A DNA stretch of 64,000 nt from positions 81,279 through 145,278 of the forward strand of contig DATCHD010000035.1 in the NCBI GenBank assembly GCA_036508555.1, written 5' to 3'. The notes beneath the pieces are model-generated. The model was not told the DNA's origin, ran no database searches, and saw nothing but the letters and a program-made list of their open reading frames with translations. This DNA is from CAINVV01 sp036508555 (GTDB lineage: Bacteria; Bacteroidota; Bacteroidia; Bacteroidales; Prolixibacteraceae). Position 1 is the first letter of the stretch. Every line of letters starts with the position of its first letter. The position numbers were made by a program, and so were the translations under genes. Positions 18,729-28,630 of the stretch are shown here, piece after piece.

Positions 18729-19408
18729 AAATGCCCGTGCAGGACGACCTCTTTGGAGTCGATCTTCGGACCAAAGGCTAAATCACCTGCATCTCCGAGT
18801 CCGGGTACGATATAAGACTTGGGCGTCATTTCCGGATCAACGGCACCAATCCAAAGGGTAACCTTGTCGCCGGGCAGCTTGCTCAGTATATATTCCAGAC
18901 CCTGTTTGCTTGCTATCAGAGAAACAATATGGATATGTTTGGGCTCACCCTTTTCGAGCAATGCATGATAACAGACTTCTATGGAAGAACCAGTAGCCAA
19001 CATAGGATCTGACAGGATCACCACCTTATTGTCGAGCAGAGGAGATGCGATGTATTGAAAATCAATATGAAAGTCTCCGTTTGGATCATATTTTCTATAG
19101 GCTGATATGAAGCAGTTCTCTGCCTGATCGAAACAGTTTAGCAATCCCTGATGAAGTGGCAATCCGGCCCTGAGAATGGTCGCGAGTACAGGCTGATCTT
19201 CGAGAACCCTCATTTTGGCTACGCCCAGACAAGTCGTCACATCTTTGGATTTGTAAGTTAGTTCCTTGCTGATTTCATAACCAAAGATTTCGCCGATTCG
19301 CTCCATGTTTCTTCTGAACCGTAATTGATCCTTCTGCATTACCTCGTCACGGATTTCAGAAAGGAATTGATTGAAAAGTGAATTGCTTTCACCAAGAATG
19401 TGTACCAT
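18725..19408 (-). CDS. upp: Uracil phosphoribosyltransferase
   Basis: Makes UMP from uracil and PRPP in pyrimidine salvage. The 227-residue protein has the PRPP loop LSDPMLATGSSIEV (about residue 134) and the C-terminal uracil-binding segment PGLGDAGDLAFG. The N-terminus is MVHILGESNSLFNQF. The protein is somewhat longer than the compact bacterial form, but this is normal for Bacteroidota. Confidence 0.93.
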   Translation of the reverse strand: MVHILGESNSLFNQFLSEIRDEVMQKDQLRFRRNMERIGEIFGYEISKELTYKSKDVTTCLGVAKMRVLEDQPVLATILRAGLPLHQGLLNCFDQAENCFISAYRKYDPNGDFHIDFQYIASPLLDNKVVILSDPMLATGSSIEVCYHALLEKGEPKHIHIVSLIASKQGLEYILSKLPGDKVTLWIGAVDPEMTPKSYIVPGLGDAGDLAFGPKIDSKEVVLHGHF

Positions 19409-19486
19409 GAGACATTTTTGGTAAAAATAATTAAATCATTCTGATGAAGCAATAGCTGAAACAGGTGAAAGTCCTTGAAAACAATA

Positions 19487-20182
19487 CTACAGCAATCCTT
19501 CGTCGGCAAAACTAAAGAACCCTGATTGAGTCACGATCAAATGATCAACGACGGGAATCTCCATCAAGGCACCTGCTTCCTTTAACTGCCTGGTGATTTT
19601 TTTATCCGCATCACTGGGTTCGAGATTACCTGAAGGATGATTGTGGCAGAATATCAGAGAAGTAGCATGTTTCTCTAACGCCAGTTTCAGCACCAGACGA
19701 ACATCAATGACGGTGCCGGTCATTCCTCCCTGACTCAACTTCTGCTTTTCAATCACCTTGTTATGCCGGTTTAGAAATATCACCCAGAACTCCTCGTGGG
19801 AAAGATCTCCGATAACAGGACGCATGTAGTTCGATGCATCCCGGCTTCCCTTAATCTGATCCTTTTCCAGGGCCTCGGACTGATTTCTTCTTCTTCCAAT
19901 TTCCATCGCAGCTAAAAGGGTAATGGCTTTTGCTGGCCCAATTCCTCTGAATCGCTTCAACTCATCGCAGTTCAGTTTACCAAGTTCGTGGAGGTTATGA
20001 TGGTTCGATTCCATAATCCTGCGCGACAGCTCAACAGCCGACTCATTGCTGTTTCCACTTGAAATCAGAATAGCGATTAATTCCGCATCTGTCAGAGAAG
20101 AAATGCCCCTGCTAATCATCTTTTCTCTGGGACGATCCTCCACTGCCCATGTTTTGATACCGACTTTGTTGTATTGGCTCAT
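19487..20182 (-). CDS. radC: RadC family JAB/MPN-domain protein
   Basis: A 231-residue protein with an N-terminal helix-hairpin-helix part (DELKRFRGIGPAKAITLLAA) and a C-terminal metallo-domain. That domain has the JAMM-like signature FCHNHPSGNLEPSDADKK (about residue 175). The biological role of RadC is unsettled; the old DNA-repair name is not well supported. The start at 20182 (MSQYNKVGIKTWA) is preferred to an in-frame start 15 nt upstream. Confidence 0.9.
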   Translation of the reverse strand: MSQYNKVGIKTWAVEDRPREKMISRGISSLTDAELIAILISSGNSNESAVELSRRIMESNHHNLHELGKLNCDELKRFRGIGPAKAITLLAAMEIGRRRNQSEALEKDQIKGSRDASNYMRPVIGDLSHEEFWVIFLNRHNKVIEKQKLSQGGMTGTVIDVRLVLKLALEKHATSLIFCHNHPSGNLEPSDADKKITRQLKEAGALMEIPVVDHLIVTQSGFFSFADEGLL

Positions 20183-20278
20183 AATCAACGATGGCAAACC
20201 GTGAGATATTCCGGAAGTACAATCTACTTCAAGTTACACCAAAATCAGGAGAAAAGCGAAAGTTGGAAACTGAACTAA

Positions 20279-20530
20279 TTAAAGCGCGTTGACGTGCAGC
20301 GTCAGACTTGATTTCAGGTTGGACGCCTTGTTTTTGTGGATGACATTGGTTTTGGCCAATTTATCCAACATACCAACTACCTTGGGAAGAAGCTCTGAAG
20401 CCTGCTCTTTTTCAGTTGTAGCACGTAATTCACGTACAGCATTACGGGTTGTTTTGGAATAATACTTGTTGTGAAGACGGTGAACTTCACTTTGTTTTGC
20501 TCTCTTAATCGAAGACTTATGGTTTGCCAT
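20279..20530 (-). CDS. rpsT: 30S ribosomal protein S20
   Basis: Binds 16S rRNA in the small subunit. The 83-residue basic protein begins MANHKSSIKRAKQSEVHRLHN and ends in the usual HKNKASNLKSSLTLHVNAL. It lies 32 nt downstream of tRNA-Glu on the same strand, a common arrangement in Bacteroidales that suggests shared transcription. Confidence 0.95.
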   Translation of the reverse strand: MANHKSSIKRAKQSEVHRLHNKYYSKTTRNAVRELRATTEKEQASELLPKVVGMLDKLAKTNVIHKNKASNLKSSLTLHVNAL

Positions 20531-20562
20531 GGTATTAAAATTTCTTTGTCAAAATAATTTTG

Positions 20563-20634
20563 TAGTCTGTAGGGGATTCGAACCCCTATGGCAAGAATGA
20601 AAATCTTGAATCCTAACCCTTAGATGAACAGACC
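20563..20634 (-). tRNA. tRNA-Glu (anticodon TTC)
   Basis: The 72-nt minus-strand sequence folds as a cloverleaf. The acceptor arm GGTCTGT pairs with ACAGACT, closed by a G-T wobble at the top. The anticodon stem CAAGA/TCTTG holds the loop TTTTCAT with anticodon TTC, and the T arm AGGGG-TTCGAAT-CCCCT is standard. The discriminator is A and no CCA is encoded. Confidence 0.95.
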
Positions 20635-20759
20635 TTTTTAAACTTCCCTGATTGGGGTCGTAAAATTAGTACTTTTTTTGTTACGACACAATCGTATCTT
20701 TTTTTCGCGATGCAAAGGAAAGAGTTTTTTTTTAAATGACAATAGCCCTTCTGAAAAAA

Positions 20760-22910
20760 TCAGGATTGTGCGGCAATCAGGATCTCCATGATTTTCTTAC
20801 CTGCAGAGGCGACTGAGGTACCCGGACCAAAAATCGCTACGACACCGGCATCGTATAGGAATTGATAATCCTGCGAAGGAATTACACCTCCTGCAATTAC
20901 CATGATGTCTTCACGCCCCAAATTCTTCATCTCCCCGATAACGGCTGGAATGAGAGTCTTGTGTCCGGCAGCCAGCGATGAAATTCCCATCACATGAACA
21001 TCATTTTCGACCGCTTGCTTTGCCGCCTCTTCCGGCGTCTGGAACAAGGGCCCCATGTCGACGTCGAATCCAAGATCCGCATAGCCTGTTGCCACTACTT
21101 TTGCACCGCGGTCGTGCCCGTCCTGGCCCATCTTGGCAATCATGATACGGGGTTGTCGACCTTCTTTTTCGGCAAATTGCCGGACAAGTTCCTTCGCTCT
21201 TGTGAAGTCACTGTCATTTTTAACTTCTGATGAATACACGCCTGATATGGTTCTGATGGTTGCTTTATATCTTCCAACAATTTTCTCGCAGGCGAAAGAA
21301 ATTTCGCCCAGAGTGGCACGCTTCTGAGCAGCGTCGATAGCCAGTTCGAGCAGGTTTCCCCTGCCGGACTTTACTGATTCTGTAATGGCTTCCAGCGAAG
21401 CTTGAACTGCTGCTTCGTCGCGATTGGCACGCAAATGTTTGAGTCTTTCAATCTGAGAAAGGCGGACAGCAGAGTTGTCAATCTCCAGAATATCGATGGG
21501 ATCTTCCTTCTCCAACCGGTACTTGTTCACTCCAATGATGGCCTGCGAAGAAGAGTCGATACGTCCCTGCGTTCTGGCGGCAGCTTCTTCGATACGCATT
21601 TTCGGAACACCGGTTTCGATTGCCCTAGACATGCCGCCCAGGGCTTCCACCTCTTCGATCAGCGCCCAGGCTTTCTTCATGATCTCATTGGTGAGTGACT
21701 CAACATAATAGGAGCCTGCCCATGGATCGAGCGATCTGCAGATCTCGGTTTCCTGCTGCAGATAGAGTTGCGTATTTCTGGCTATCCTGGCAGAGAAATC
21801 TGTCGGTAAGGCGATGGCCTCATCCAGTGCGTTGGTGTGCAGGGATTGCGTATGACCGAGTGCTGCCGCGAGTGCTTCGATGCAAGTTCGACCCACATTG
21901 TTGTATGGATCCTGCTCGGTCAGCGACCAGCCTGAGGTTTGTGAATGCGTCCGCAAAGCCATTGATTTAGCATTCTTCGGATTAAACTGTTTTACGATTT
22001 TGGCCCAGATCATGCGCGCGGCCCGCATCTTGGCAATCTCCATGAAATGGTTCATGCCCACACCCCAGAAAAAGGAGAGCCTGGGGGCAAACGCGTCGAT
22101 ATCTAAACCGGCTTTTATACCAGTCCGGATATAATCCAATCCGTCCGCCAGGGTGTAGGCCAACTCAATATCTGCGGTACCTCCTGCCTCCTGAATGTGG
22201 TAACCGGAGATGGAGATAGAGTTGAATTTCGGCATCTTCCTGGAAGTGAATTCGAATATGTCCGCAATGATCTTCATGGAGAACTCAGGCGGATAGATAT
22301 AAGTATTCCTTACCATGAATTCCTTCAAAATATCATTCTGAATGGTTCCCGCCAGTTCCTCCAGTTTCGCTCCATGTTCGAGCGCTGTGACGATATAAAA
22401 GGCCATAATAGGCAATACCGCGCCGTTCATCGTCATGGAGACTGACATCTTGTTGAGCGGAATCTGATCGAAAAGAATCTTCATATCCAAGATAGAATCT
22501 ATGGCTACTCCGGCCTTCCCAACATCACCCGTCACGCGTGGATGATCTGAGTCGTAACCCCGGTGGGTGGCAAGGTCGAAAGCGACAGACAAGCCTTTTT
22601 GTCCGGCCGCCAGGTTTCTGCGATAGAAGGCGTTCGACTCCCCGGCAGTGGAAAAACCAGCATACTGGCGGATGGTCCAGGGATGCATCACGTACATGGT
22701 GGAATAGGGTCCTCTGAGGTATGGTGCCTTCCCGGCCGCGTAACCAAGATGCTCCATGCCTTCAAGATCCGCCTTGTTGTAAGCTCCTTTGACAGGAATT
22801 AACTCAGGGGTCATCCATGTGGCTTCTTCAACCGTAGGTTTCTTCATTCGATCAGAACCGAAAGAATTAGTACAGCCTGTTATTTCTATCTCTTTAAAAT
22901 TTGGAGTCAT
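20760..22910 (-). CDS. mutB: Methylmalonyl-CoA mutase large (alpha) subunit
   Basis: Catalyses the B12-dependent exchange between succinyl-CoA and (R)-methylmalonyl-CoA. The 716-residue protein has the TIM-barrel substrate part with RGPYSTMYVMHPWTIRQYAGFSTA and a C-terminal cobalamin domain. The latter contains MAKMGQDGHDRGAKVVATGYADLGFDV (DxHxxG near residue 600, His as lower cobalt ligand). It lies after mutA on the same strand, separated by 264 nt of repeat-bearing sequence. Downstream are the poly-T-rich gap and the tRNA. Residues 1-17 before MKKPTVEEATW may be an over-extended start. Confidence 0.95.
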   Translation of the reverse strand: MTPNFKEIEITGCTNSFGSDRMKKPTVEEATWMTPELIPVKGAYNKADLEGMEHLGYAAGKAPYLRGPYSTMYVMHPWTIRQYAGFSTAGESNAFYRRNLAAGQKGLSVAFDLATHRGYDSDHPRVTGDVGKAGVAIDSILDMKILFDQIPLNKMSVSMTMNGAVLPIMAFYIVTALEHGAKLEELAGTIQNDILKEFMVRNTYIYPPEFSMKIIADIFEFTSRKMPKFNSISISGYHIQEAGGTADIELAYTLADGLDYIRTGIKAGLDIDAFAPRLSFFWGVGMNHFMEIAKMRAARMIWAKIVKQFNPKNAKSMALRTHSQTSGWSLTEQDPYNNVGRTCIEALAAALGHTQSLHTNALDEAIALPTDFSARIARNTQLYLQQETEICRSLDPWAGSYYVESLTNEIMKKAWALIEEVEALGGMSRAIETGVPKMRIEEAAARTQGRIDSSSQAIIGVNKYRLEKEDPIDILEIDNSAVRLSQIERLKHLRANRDEAAVQASLEAITESVKSGRGNLLELAIDAAQKRATLGEISFACEKIVGRYKATIRTISGVYSSEVKNDSDFTRAKELVRQFAEKEGRQPRIMIAKMGQDGHDRGAKVVATGYADLGFDVDMGPLFQTPEEAAKQAVENDVHVMGISSLAAGHKTLIPAVIGEMKNLGREDIMVIAGGVIPSQDYQFLYDAGVVAIFGPGTSVASAGKKIMEILIAAQS

Positions 22911-22959
22911 TCTCTATATATTATTTTCGCATTTTCATCTTCCAATTTTCCCATCTTGA

Positions 22960-23107
22960 CCCTTCGACTACGCTCAGGGACCGGATCATTTTCACCCTTC
23001 GACAGGCTCAGGGACCGGTGCTTTCACATTTCTAAAATGCTCCAGCGGATTTGCAATCCGCTGGTAAACTTTCACCAACCCGCTGTCCCTCGTTTGAAAC
23101 GAGGGAC
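22960..23107. repeat. Cluster of dispersed palindromic repeats between mutA and mutB
   Basis: The 264-bp gap holds four repeat units. Two are related units, CCCTTCGACTACGCTCAGGGA (22960-22980) and CCCTTCGACAGGCTCAGGGA (22995-23014). A near-perfect palindrome CCAGCGGATT-TGC-AATCCGCTGG spans 23042-23064. A perfect one, GTCCCTCGTTT-G-AAACGAGGGAC, spans 23085-23107. Versions of these occur again near 36.7, 46.9 and 49.6 kb. They resemble REP-type elements mobilised by Y1 (RAYT) transposases in trans. Confidence 0.8.
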
Positions 23108-23174
23108 CACAAGATTACAAATCTGCCCCTACACCAATCCCCTATTCACATCAGCACATTAGCACATCAGCACA

Positions 23175-25088
23175 TTATTCAATCCCCAGCATCTTATTGT
23201 ATTCCGTCAGTGCCTCCAGTAAATTGGTTTTAACGCTGATGAAGTTTTGGATTCCAAGGCCTTTCAACTCCTCCATACAAGCCGGAGCACCTGCAATAAC
23301 AAGTATTGCCCTACCTCTGAGCATATGGAAAAGTTCAGGCGCCAATGTTGCATATTCCTCATCAGAACTGCATAAAACAATCAGGGAGGGATTAGCTAAC
23401 ATGATAGAGGCAAGCCCCTCTTCGATTGTTTCAAAACCGTTGTGGTCGATGACCTCATAGCCTGCTGAAGCGAAGAAATTGCACGAAAACTGAGCCCGTG
23501 CCTTCCGCATGGACAGGCTGCCAATGGGCAGCATGCAGGCTTTAGGACGCCCGTTTTTTACAGAATACCTATCTGTGGCATAACGCAACGCCTCCAGTTC
23601 TTGTGCACCCCTGAAAAGTTTTAACGTCTCTACTTCCGCATTTTCCGAAGTCTGATCCACCATTTCGAAGAGTGAGGAATCCAGTCCGGGTTCCAACTGT
23701 TCATTCAAATTTGGAAACTGATTCACCCCAAGAATATTTTCCCGCCTCGAGGAGATTCCCTTCCTACGTTTCTCAGATATATCCTTTACCAGCGACTGCA
23801 CAAATCCGGAGCGGAAAGCGGCAAGGAAGCCGCCCTTATCCTGAACCTCCAGGAAAAGTTTCCAGGCCTGCTCGGCAATATGGGCAGTCAGGGTTTCAAT
23901 ATAGTAAGATCCGGCTGCAGGATCCGCAATTTTATCAAGATGCACCTCCTCTTTCAGCAGCGCCTGCTGGTTGCGGGCAATGCGTTCCGCGAAGGCGGTA
24001 GGTTGTTTATAAACGGAGTCGAAAGGCAGAACGGTCAGTGAATCAGCCCCTCCCAGCACTGCCGACATGGCTTCAGTTTGTGTTCTGAGCATGTTCACAT
24101 AAGGATCATAAATGGTCTTGTTCCAGGTGGACGTTTCGCAGTGGGCATACATTTTGGCCGCACACGGACAAAACTGACCCTCGCCGGTCGATTCAGCACA
24201 ATTGCAAACCGGATTGTACGCCTTTATAATATTTGCCCATAACATCCGGCCGGCACGAAGCTTGGCCAATTCCATGAAATAGTTGCCTCCTACGCCAAAA
24301 TTGAACCTGATTTTTTTTGCCACAAGTGCAGCGTCAACGCCCAGATCTGTCAGTCGCGACATGTATTCCACGCCAATAGCCAATGAAAAACCAAGTTCCT
24401 GAACAATGGAGGCACCGGCGTTGTTGAAATGGATGCCGTTAACAGCCAGCTGGTGCAGATGAGGATATTTTGCTCCTGTTTCGATCATCGTCATTAACTT
24501 ACTGAAGGCCTCCTCCTCACCCTGGCAGAATTTTCCGCGAAGGGTAAACCTGCCTATCGGATCGTGGTTAAGTGACATCCGAAAAGAGGAAGGATCTGCC
24601 TTGAGCTCTTCAAGGTATTTGAGAAGGGTATCGAAAAAATCCACGTATTTGCAGCACAAGACAAAATTGATTTCAACAGCCTCCGGATGAATATCCAGGA
24701 GCAATTTTCTCAGATATTCAAGGCTCACTTTCCCGCACTCTTTGAAGACAAAGCCGAGCGATGTAACACCTTTATTCAGTACATCCAACGCTTTTTTATT
24801 GGCTGAAACCGGATCGTTCACAACAATATCCTGCCTCACCAGCCAATTGTTTCCCGAGGCACTTTTCCCGCGAACGTATGGAAATTGTCCAGGCACACTC
24901 TCCGGAAAATCCAATCCTTTAATGTTCTCAGCCCGGTAGTAAGGACGCACATTGAACCCTTCGCTGGTTTTCCAGATCAGGCTCTTCTCGTAGTCCTTTC
25001 CCTTAAGGTCGATGTTGATTTGTTCTTCCCAGGCAGCCGAAGATATGGAAGGAAATTCAGAGAGTAATTTTATATCTTTCTCATTCAT
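23175..25088 (-). CDS. mutA: Methylmalonyl-CoA mutase small (beta) subunit
   Basis: The 637-residue partner of MutB. It has the mutase barrel (RVG-type substrate lid region near VRGKSASGNNW, later FNFGVGGNYFMELAKLRAGRMLWANI) and a degenerate cobalamin-type domain that lacks the DxHxxG ligand motif, as expected for the non-catalytic subunit. It comes first in the mutA-mutB order on the minus strand. Confidence 0.94.
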   Translation of the reverse strand: MNEKDIKLLSEFPSISSAAWEEQINIDLKGKDYEKSLIWKTSEGFNVRPYYRAENIKGLDFPESVPGQFPYVRGKSASGNNWLVRQDIVVNDPVSANKKALDVLNKGVTSLGFVFKECGKVSLEYLRKLLLDIHPEAVEINFVLCCKYVDFFDTLLKYLEELKADPSSFRMSLNHDPIGRFTLRGKFCQGEEEAFSKLMTMIETGAKYPHLHQLAVNGIHFNNAGASIVQELGFSLAIGVEYMSRLTDLGVDAALVAKKIRFNFGVGGNYFMELAKLRAGRMLWANIIKAYNPVCNCAESTGEGQFCPCAAKMYAHCETSTWNKTIYDPYVNMLRTQTEAMSAVLGGADSLTVLPFDSVYKQPTAFAERIARNQQALLKEEVHLDKIADPAAGSYYIETLTAHIAEQAWKLFLEVQDKGGFLAAFRSGFVQSLVKDISEKRRKGISSRRENILGVNQFPNLNEQLEPGLDSSLFEMVDQTSENAEVETLKLFRGAQELEALRYATDRYSVKNGRPKACMLPIGSLSMRKARAQFSCNFFASAGYEVIDHNGFETIEEGLASIMLANPSLIVLCSSDEEYATLAPELFHMLRGRAILVIAGAPACMEELKGLGIQNFISVKTNLLEALTEYNKMLGIE

Positions 25089-25119
25089 AGCACACTAACT
25101 AATTGCAAAAATCAGAGTG

Positions 25120-25127
25120 CAAAGTTA
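25120..25127 (-). promoter_or_regulatory. Possible -7 promoter box for mutA
   Basis: The minus-strand motif TAACTTTG, identical to the box found before parA, lies 31 nt upstream of the mutA ATG in the divergent gap with the sulfatase-fold gene. On the plus strand a TACTTTTG at 25170-25177 could serve the divergent gene, but it lies only 7 nt before its ATG. Confidence 0.35.
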
Positions 25128-25184
25128 ATCCTTTCAAACTTAATTAACCGAAAATGCGTGATTAATTTATACTTTTGAGCTTGT

Positions 25185-27215
25185 ATGGAATTTACTCCGC
25201 CTCTCAGATATCTGATCCGTCAGTCCCTTAAACGCTATGCGACACTGAGCCTGATAACTACCGGACTGGTTATCCTGGTAAGGGTTTATGAAATATTGTT
25301 TATCGCTGGGAAGGGGGGTTACCCTTCAGAAAGTTCCCTGGATCTAATCTTCGGGATTCGTTTTGATCTGATGCTTTCGCTCCGGCTTTCCGTGTATTTA
25401 CTCCTGCCTTTCCTCTTGATAGACCATTATAACCAGAGGGCAGCCAGGATTTTTTATGCCGCCCTTTCGATTACGGTAGTTCTGATTGATGTCGCGTTGC
25501 TTCATTATTTTTCCACTACCAGGATACCACTCGGCTCAGATATTTTTGGTTATTCTTTCAATGAAATCAAACATACAGTTCAGACCTCAGGCGAGGTGAA
25601 CCCATATTCTCTCGTGCCATTTTTCACCTTCCTGGCAGCAACCATTTACGCGTTTTTCAAGTTATCAGTCAAAAAAACATCATCTTTTGTCTCAACGCTC
25701 GTGATACTGGCAATCTTCTTTACCTTGCTGCCTTTCAATACGATCAATCCTTATCCCACCGAATTCAAGGATGAATTCAGGAAAAATATTACTTCCAATA
25801 AATTCAACCTCTTCAGTGAGAATCTGCAGGAATATTACCATCAGAAAAATATCCCGGAATACTTTGAATTAAACCAAGATTCAGATGTCACGGAAGATAT
25901 CCTGCAGAATCTCGGCAAACCGATTACCTATATTAGCCGCGAATATCCCTTTTTGCACGTGGAGAATACACCGGAAGTACTCGGACCCTACTTTAAATCC
26001 TGGTCGCAGCCGCCTTCAATAGTCTTTATCATCGTCGAGAGTCTGGGCCGTGCCTATTCCGGAAAGAGAGCCCTTCTTGGCAGTTTTACCCCGTTCCTGG
26101 ACTCCCTGATGAGCAAGAGCCTATACTGGGAAAATTGTTTAAGCACCTCAGGCAGAACATTTAGCGTCCTTCCTTCATTACTGGCATCTCTTCCTTTCGG
26201 TGAAAAAGGATTTAACAACCTGGGCGAAAAGATGCCAGACCATCTTAGTCTGCTGAGTCTTTTGAAGAACCGTGCCGGGTACACTACTTCCTTCTATTAT
26301 GGCGGGGATCCGGGATTCGATCAGATGGAAAATTTCATGCAGCATCAGGGAATTGATAAGATAATCGGAGAGAAGGAGTTCGGTGGGGAATATCAATTGC
26401 TTCCGGCCAGCAGTCAGGGCTTTTCGTGGGGATATGGCGATCGTGAAATTTTCAGAAAATACCTAAACGATCTGAAATCCAAGGAGACCGGTCAATGTGT
26501 TGATGTGGTTCTAACCATCGCAATGCACAATCCGTTTCTCGTCCCGGACCAGCAGCACTACGACGAACTGTTCGAAAAAAGAATGAACACCATCCGGCTC
26601 ACTGAAAAACAAAAACAGTTTAACCGTCAGTATCGTGCACAGTTCGCTACCCTCCTTTATTTTGATGATGCGCTCAAATATTTCTTCCAGGAATTCAGCA
26701 AGCTAAAAAGCTTCGAAAACACCATTTTCGTGATCACCGGAGACCACCGGATGCCTGAAATCCCAATCAATACCCTACTCGACAGGTTTCATGTTCCGCT
26801 GGTCATTTATTCTCCACTTCTGAAACAGGGTCAAAAGTTTTCTTCCGTGGTGACCCATTTCGATGTCACACCTTCGCTACTTGCTTTGCTGAAGGATAGA
26901 ATGAACATCCGGCTGCCCGGAGTCACCTCCTGGATTGGGCACGGGCTTGACACCATCACCGGGTTTAGAAATCGCTATTCTTACCCGTTAAAACGCAACA
27001 CCGGTGAATTGACAGATTACATCAGTGGAACCCATTTCGTAGCCGGGACAACCCTTTACAAGGTTTTTCCTGATTTGAATATCGAACCGGAAAATAATCC
27101 CGAATTACTCAGACAGCTTCAAAGACAGTTTATGAATTTCAAGGCGAAAAACCTTTATGCGACAAAGGGAAACCATCTGATTCCTGACTCCCTGAAAAAA
27201 TATATGATACCCTGA
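25185..27215 (+). CDS. LTA synthase family membrane phosphotransferase/sulfatase-fold protein
   Basis: The 676-residue protein has five or so N-terminal membrane helices and an extracytoplasmic alkaline-phosphatase-superfamily domain. Metal and catalytic marks are FIIVESLGRAYSG (metal Glu), a likely nucleophile Thr in STSGRTFSVLPSLL (about residue 325), and ITGDHRMPE near residue 525. Related proteins transfer phosphoglycerol or phosphoethanolamine to envelope glycans or lipids; a diderm Bacteroidota has no classical lipoteichoic acid, so the acceptor here is unknown. It stands alone, divergent from mutA. Confidence 0.85.
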   Translation: MEFTPPLRYLIRQSLKRYATLSLITTGLVILVRVYEILFIAGKGGYPSESSLDLIFGIRFDLMLSLRLSVYLLLPFLLIDHYNQRAARIFYAALSITVVLIDVALLHYFSTTRIPLGSDIFGYSFNEIKHTVQTSGEVNPYSLVPFFTFLAATIYAFFKLSVKKTSSFVSTLVILAIFFTLLPFNTINPYPTEFKDEFRKNITSNKFNLFSENLQEYYHQKNIPEYFELNQDSDVTEDILQNLGKPITYISREYPFLHVENTPEVLGPYFKSWSQPPSIVFIIVESLGRAYSGKRALLGSFTPFLDSLMSKSLYWENCLSTSGRTFSVLPSLLASLPFGEKGFNNLGEKMPDHLSLLSLLKNRAGYTTSFYYGGDPGFDQMENFMQHQGIDKIIGEKEFGGEYQLLPASSQGFSWGYGDREIFRKYLNDLKSKETGQCVDVVLTIAMHNPFLVPDQQHYDELFEKRMNTIRLTEKQKQFNRQYRAQFATLLYFDDALKYFFQEFSKLKSFENTIFVITGDHRMPEIPINTLLDRFHVPLVIYSPLLKQGQKFSSVVTHFDVTPSLLALLKDRMNIRLPGVTSWIGHGLDTITGFRNRYSYPLKRNTGELTDYISGTHFVAGTTLYKVFPDLNIEPENNPELLRQLQRQFMNFKAKNLYATKGNHLIPDSLKKYMIP

Positions 27216-27298
27216 AATCAGATCAGATACCTTATCCACTGCGGTTACCACGATATCTCTTCCGATGCTTTTTGCACTTCTGATGCCAGGCATCCAGG

Positions 27299-28630
27299 CT
27301 AAATAATTTTGGCCCTCCAGTTTCCATTCCTCAGGTACCAGAGGGAAAGCATACCAGTCAGCATGAAATAAACATATTCCGCCATCCACACCCATTCAAT
27401 ATTCAGTTTAAAGTAAACTGCCATCAGCCAGGTAAAGCCCAGATAGGCCGCCAGGGTAATGGCTTCGATCAGTAAGGTAGTCTTTGTGTTGGCCGTACCA
27501 AGAACTCCGCTGAAGAAAATGCTGTTGATTGAGAAAATTGCCAATGCGCCCAGAATGATATAATAGGAGGGCCTGGTTGCTTCCGCAAGGGCAGCATTAT
27601 TGGTATAGACCGCAATAGCCTGTGTGGGGAACAATAAGGCTATCAATATTATTCCGGCGAGTGAAAGAAAGCTGAATTTTACAATTTTGTAAATAATTGG
27701 CATGACATTTTCCGGTTTCCCTTCCCCCATCGCACCGCTGACCAGCGTACTGGTAACCGATCCAAGCGCCCATCCGGGGATCATCAAGAAAATATAGATG
27801 GATCGGACGATGTTTGACACTGCCAGTGGGCGTTCGCCCATTTTTTCGACAATCATAAAAAACACAAACCAGCTTCCAAATGATAGGATGTACTGAATCA
27901 TCACAAAAATGGAGGTTTCAAGCGTCTTCTTAATTATAGTGAGATCTGGTTTAACCAGTCTGAACAACTTAAACTTTTTGAGCCGGTGATTATCCCAGGT
28001 GATGATAACAAAGAAGAGTAAGGCCGCAGCCTCTGAAATAGCGGATGCAATGGCGGCTCCCTGAATTCCGAGTTTTGGGAATCCGGCGTGACCGAAAATC
28101 AACAGGTAATCAAGTAGGATATTCAGTACTGCCATGATGGCGGCACTGATAGAAAGGTATTTTGTAAAAGAAATTCCCGTGTAAAAAGAACGGAAGAGCA
28201 TTGCCGAAGAGGCAAAAAACAGACCCAATACCCGGTATTTTAAGAAGACCGAACTTGCCTGACATATTGCATCAGAGGTCAGGAAAAGTTTTAGAAACGA
28301 AGGACCGAAGAAGAAAACGACCGCCGAAATGGTAATTGAGAATAGTCCGATGAAGTAAAAACTATTGTCAAAAATCCGGCCGATAGCCGTATAATTCTTT
28401 TCTCCGTGTCTCCTGGCTACCAATATCTGAACCCCGGTAGCGAATCCAAAAGTAACCATAAACATGATCAGGTAGAAGACTCCGCCGATGGCAGAAGCGC
28501 CCAATTCGATCTCTCCTACCCTTCCCAGGAAGGCAGTATCAGTCACTCCCACAATGTTTTGTGCCAAAAGGCTCAGCATGAGCGGTCCGGCAATCTGCCA
28601 GATCTCTTTATAGGTAGGAGTAGACATCAT
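27299..28630 (-). CDS. MATE family multidrug/metabolite exporter
   Basis: A 443-residue polytopic protein with about twelve hydrophobic segments and the MatE repeat. Typical segments are QIAGPLMLSLLAQNIVGVTDTAFLGRVG at the N-terminus and GWALGSVTSTLVSGAMGEGKPENV in the second half, of the NorM/DinF kind. The start codon overlaps the stop of the VirJ-like gene by 4 nt, so it is probably the last gene of the HD-mprF-virJ operon. The substrate is unknown. Confidence 0.9.
   Translation of the reverse strand: MMSTPTYKEIWQIAGPLMLSLLAQNIVGVTDTAFLGRVGEIELGASAIGGVFYLIMFMVTFGFATGVQILVARRHGEKNYTAIGRIFDNSFYFIGLFSITISAVVFFFGPSFLKLFLTSDAICQASSVFLKYRVLGLFFASSAMLFRSFYTGISFTKYLSISAAIMAVLNILLDYLLIFGHAGFPKLGIQGAAIASAISEAAALLFFVIITWDNHRLKKFKLFRLVKPDLTIIKKTLETSIFVMIQYILSFGSWFVFFMIVEKMGERPLAVSNIVRSIYIFLMIPGWALGSVTSTLVSGAMGEGKPENVMPIIYKIVKFSFLSLAGIILIALLFPTQAIAVYTNNAALAEATRPSYYIILGALAIFSINSIFFSGVLGTANTKTTLLIEAITLAAYLGFTWLMAVYFKLNIEWVWMAEYVYFMLTGMLSLWYLRNGNWRAKII

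Noticed and set aside
27216..27298. Minus-strand stretch WMPGIRSAKSIGRDIVVTAV at the end of the MATE gene
   Set aside because: It looks protein-like but has no start, is about 30 codons long and could not be tied to any family; too weak to list as a gene remnant.
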